64,000 bases of DNA, taken from assembly GCA_035578905.1 (NCBI GenBank), contig JAQJVL010000200.1, positions 62,001-126,000 on the forward strand. The letters are read 5' to 3'. This DNA is from Stictocephala bisonia (lineage: Eukaryota; Arthropoda; Insecta; Hemiptera; Membracidae). Position numbers and translations under genes: made by a program. Each line of letters starts with the position of its first letter. The stretch's first letter is position 1. A model generated the notes under the pieces. The model was not told the origin of the DNA, made no database searches, and was given only the letters and a program-made list of their open reading frames with translations. Positions 62,646-64,000 of the stretch are shown piece by piece.

Positions 62646-64000
62646 ACGTTATCCCTATAATCTACTCTTTACAATTTTTCCAGTAATAAATATGAGACAA
62701 ATTTTTACTAAAACATTTTAATAATACTAATGGTTTTTACCTTATTACAACATAATTACGCTACTAGGAACCATGGTCTATTGAGAATTCAAATTCTATT
62801 ACTAACTTTCAGATTCCTAGAATATTTTTCACATTGCAAATAGGCTGTATTTAAATTTACCCCCGAACTATTACAAGCCGTGGAGGGGGTGCTGCTGTCT
62901 CCGGGTGGAGAGTGAGTGAGCAGCTTTTGAAATTTGGTTGGGAAAGTGCGGACGCTTTAGTTAGATCTCAGTATGCATAACAATAGAAAATTGAGACACT
63001 AACGTCCTTATGTATGTGTAGTGAGCCTGTCTTATACATATAAATACATTGCAATACAATACAGAAATTATATACCATACAGACCAGCAAAACCACTTTA
63101 TTAAATTATTTTTCTAGTTAAATGGATGTTCTGGTGAATGTAACAATTTTGGAAAATTTTAGTTTCAAAGAATGTTATTGTTAAATTTGTAAGTTTTTCC
63201 ATACAAATGTTGCTTTTATCTTGTACACTTAAGTTTACATTTAGACTACTATAGTTTTCAGTTACATAACAAGTTATGGATTAATTTTATATATTAATTA
63301 AGATATGTTTTTTTAAAGTAATTCTTTACTGATACAATTGGACTGTTTCCGCACAGACATATAGGCTATGTCAAAATGTATTCGTTATTTTTTCTGTTAA
63401 TTTGAGTTTTTTCTTTTTTAGAATAAACATGCTTTTGAATATGAAAACGTTTTATGTATAACCTATAAACAACTAATACGAGTACTGTATTACCACAGTC
63501 GTTACTGTATATAATAAATACAGTATATTATATACAGTACTATATATATATAGTAAGGAAGCTCAGCCGTTTTACTTACAACCAAGCTATGCTAGCGAAC
63601 CTATTGGTGAGGTAGTAAACAGATGGCGCGGTTTTGTAGCACACGTTTTTGATGTTTATATCAAAAGTGATGTTTTAAGGCTTAATTAACCCTTTGAGTG
63701 CCAGATATTTTTACATGTTGAACCTCAAGAGTTGCCAGAAGTTTCTGCATATGACTACCCAAGAGTGCCAGATAAAAAATGCAGTTTTTGCAATAGTTTA
63801 GTAAAATTGCCATAGAAACGCTAAATCTCATCAGAAAATAGTAATTCTTGTTTTGCTTTCTTACCAAATAAGTTCTCTTTAAATTAAGCTGAAAAATTAT
63901 ATGAATTTATTATTTATTTTTTAGTAATTTTTATTTTTATTTTTTTTAATTTTTTATATTATTTATGACTTTGAACCCATAAATCATGTGATAATATTGA

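Larger units (their letters stand above)
60121..64000. other. 5' flank/intron of the DC-STAMP gene
   Basis: No N-terminal DC-STAMP exon was recognised. It holds the hAT-like MITE, repeat D copy 2 and a LINE thumb fragment, then AT-rich sequence with a TATATA palindrome near 63500-63550. Confidence 0.55.

Overview
This is a gene-sparse, AT-rich (visibly about two-thirds A+T) piece of animal nuclear DNA. It has spliced genes with kilobase-scale introns, many degenerate non-LTR retrotransposons, tRNA-derived SINEs, MITEs and microsatellites. A class III (NINAC-type) myosin and the transposon spectrum point to an insect, most likely hemipteran-like; the order is inference. There is no bacterial gene layout, CRISPR array or rRNA, and the tRNA-like sequences are SINE heads.

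Two host genes are supported, and they converge tail to tail. (1) On the + strand, positions 1086-30076 hold the 3' part of a class III myosin (ninaC/MYO3). Eleven exons join with consistent splice phases and encode the converter region of the motor, IQ motifs and the long NINAC tail to its stop codon. The kinase domain and most of the motor lie before the window. (2) On the - strand, positions 60113-34256 hold eleven exons of a DC-STAMP domain-containing protein (DCST1/sneaky/SPE-42 class). All phases agree, giving about 568 residues from the mid-protein loop to a C-terminal C4C4 RING-like domain. The N-terminal membrane segments lie beyond the window or were not found.

The most unusual structure is in the second gene. 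The exon ending in the conserved motif LRRAICAYYYPE (39332-39190) is followed by a 51-bp minisatellite of 20 copies (38190-39250). Each unit is the last ~34 nt of that exon plus the first ~17 nt of the intron, so each carries its own 5' splice site. Nineteen of the 20 copies keep a GT donor. Because 51 is a multiple of 3, the first few alternative donors would add exact 17-residue copies of the motif in frame.

Region by region: 1-4 kb, myosin exons 1-2 with a LINE in the intron and a SINE before exon 1. 4-12 kb, a long intron with SINEs and minisatellite debris. 12-16 kb, exons 3-6 and a 1-kb foldback transposon. 16-21 kb, a pogo/Tigger-like remnant, a LINE tail and exons 7-8. 21-27 kb, LINE fragments, exon 9, CT- and CA-rich microsatellites and exon 10. 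27-30 kb, a 590-bp foldback MITE, a LINE remnant and the last exon. 30-34 kb, the intergenic stretch with a 3'-side MITE, SINEs and a LINE split by a SINE. 34-51 kb, most DC-STAMP exons, the splice-site minisatellite, palindromic MITEs and a 44-bp tandem array. 51-60 kb, an ~8.9-kb intron holding a decayed piggyBac element (TTAA-flanked, itself carrying a LINE) and a retroelement pseudogene. 60-64 kb, the 5'-most DC-STAMP exon seen, then a hAT-like MITE and LINE remnants.
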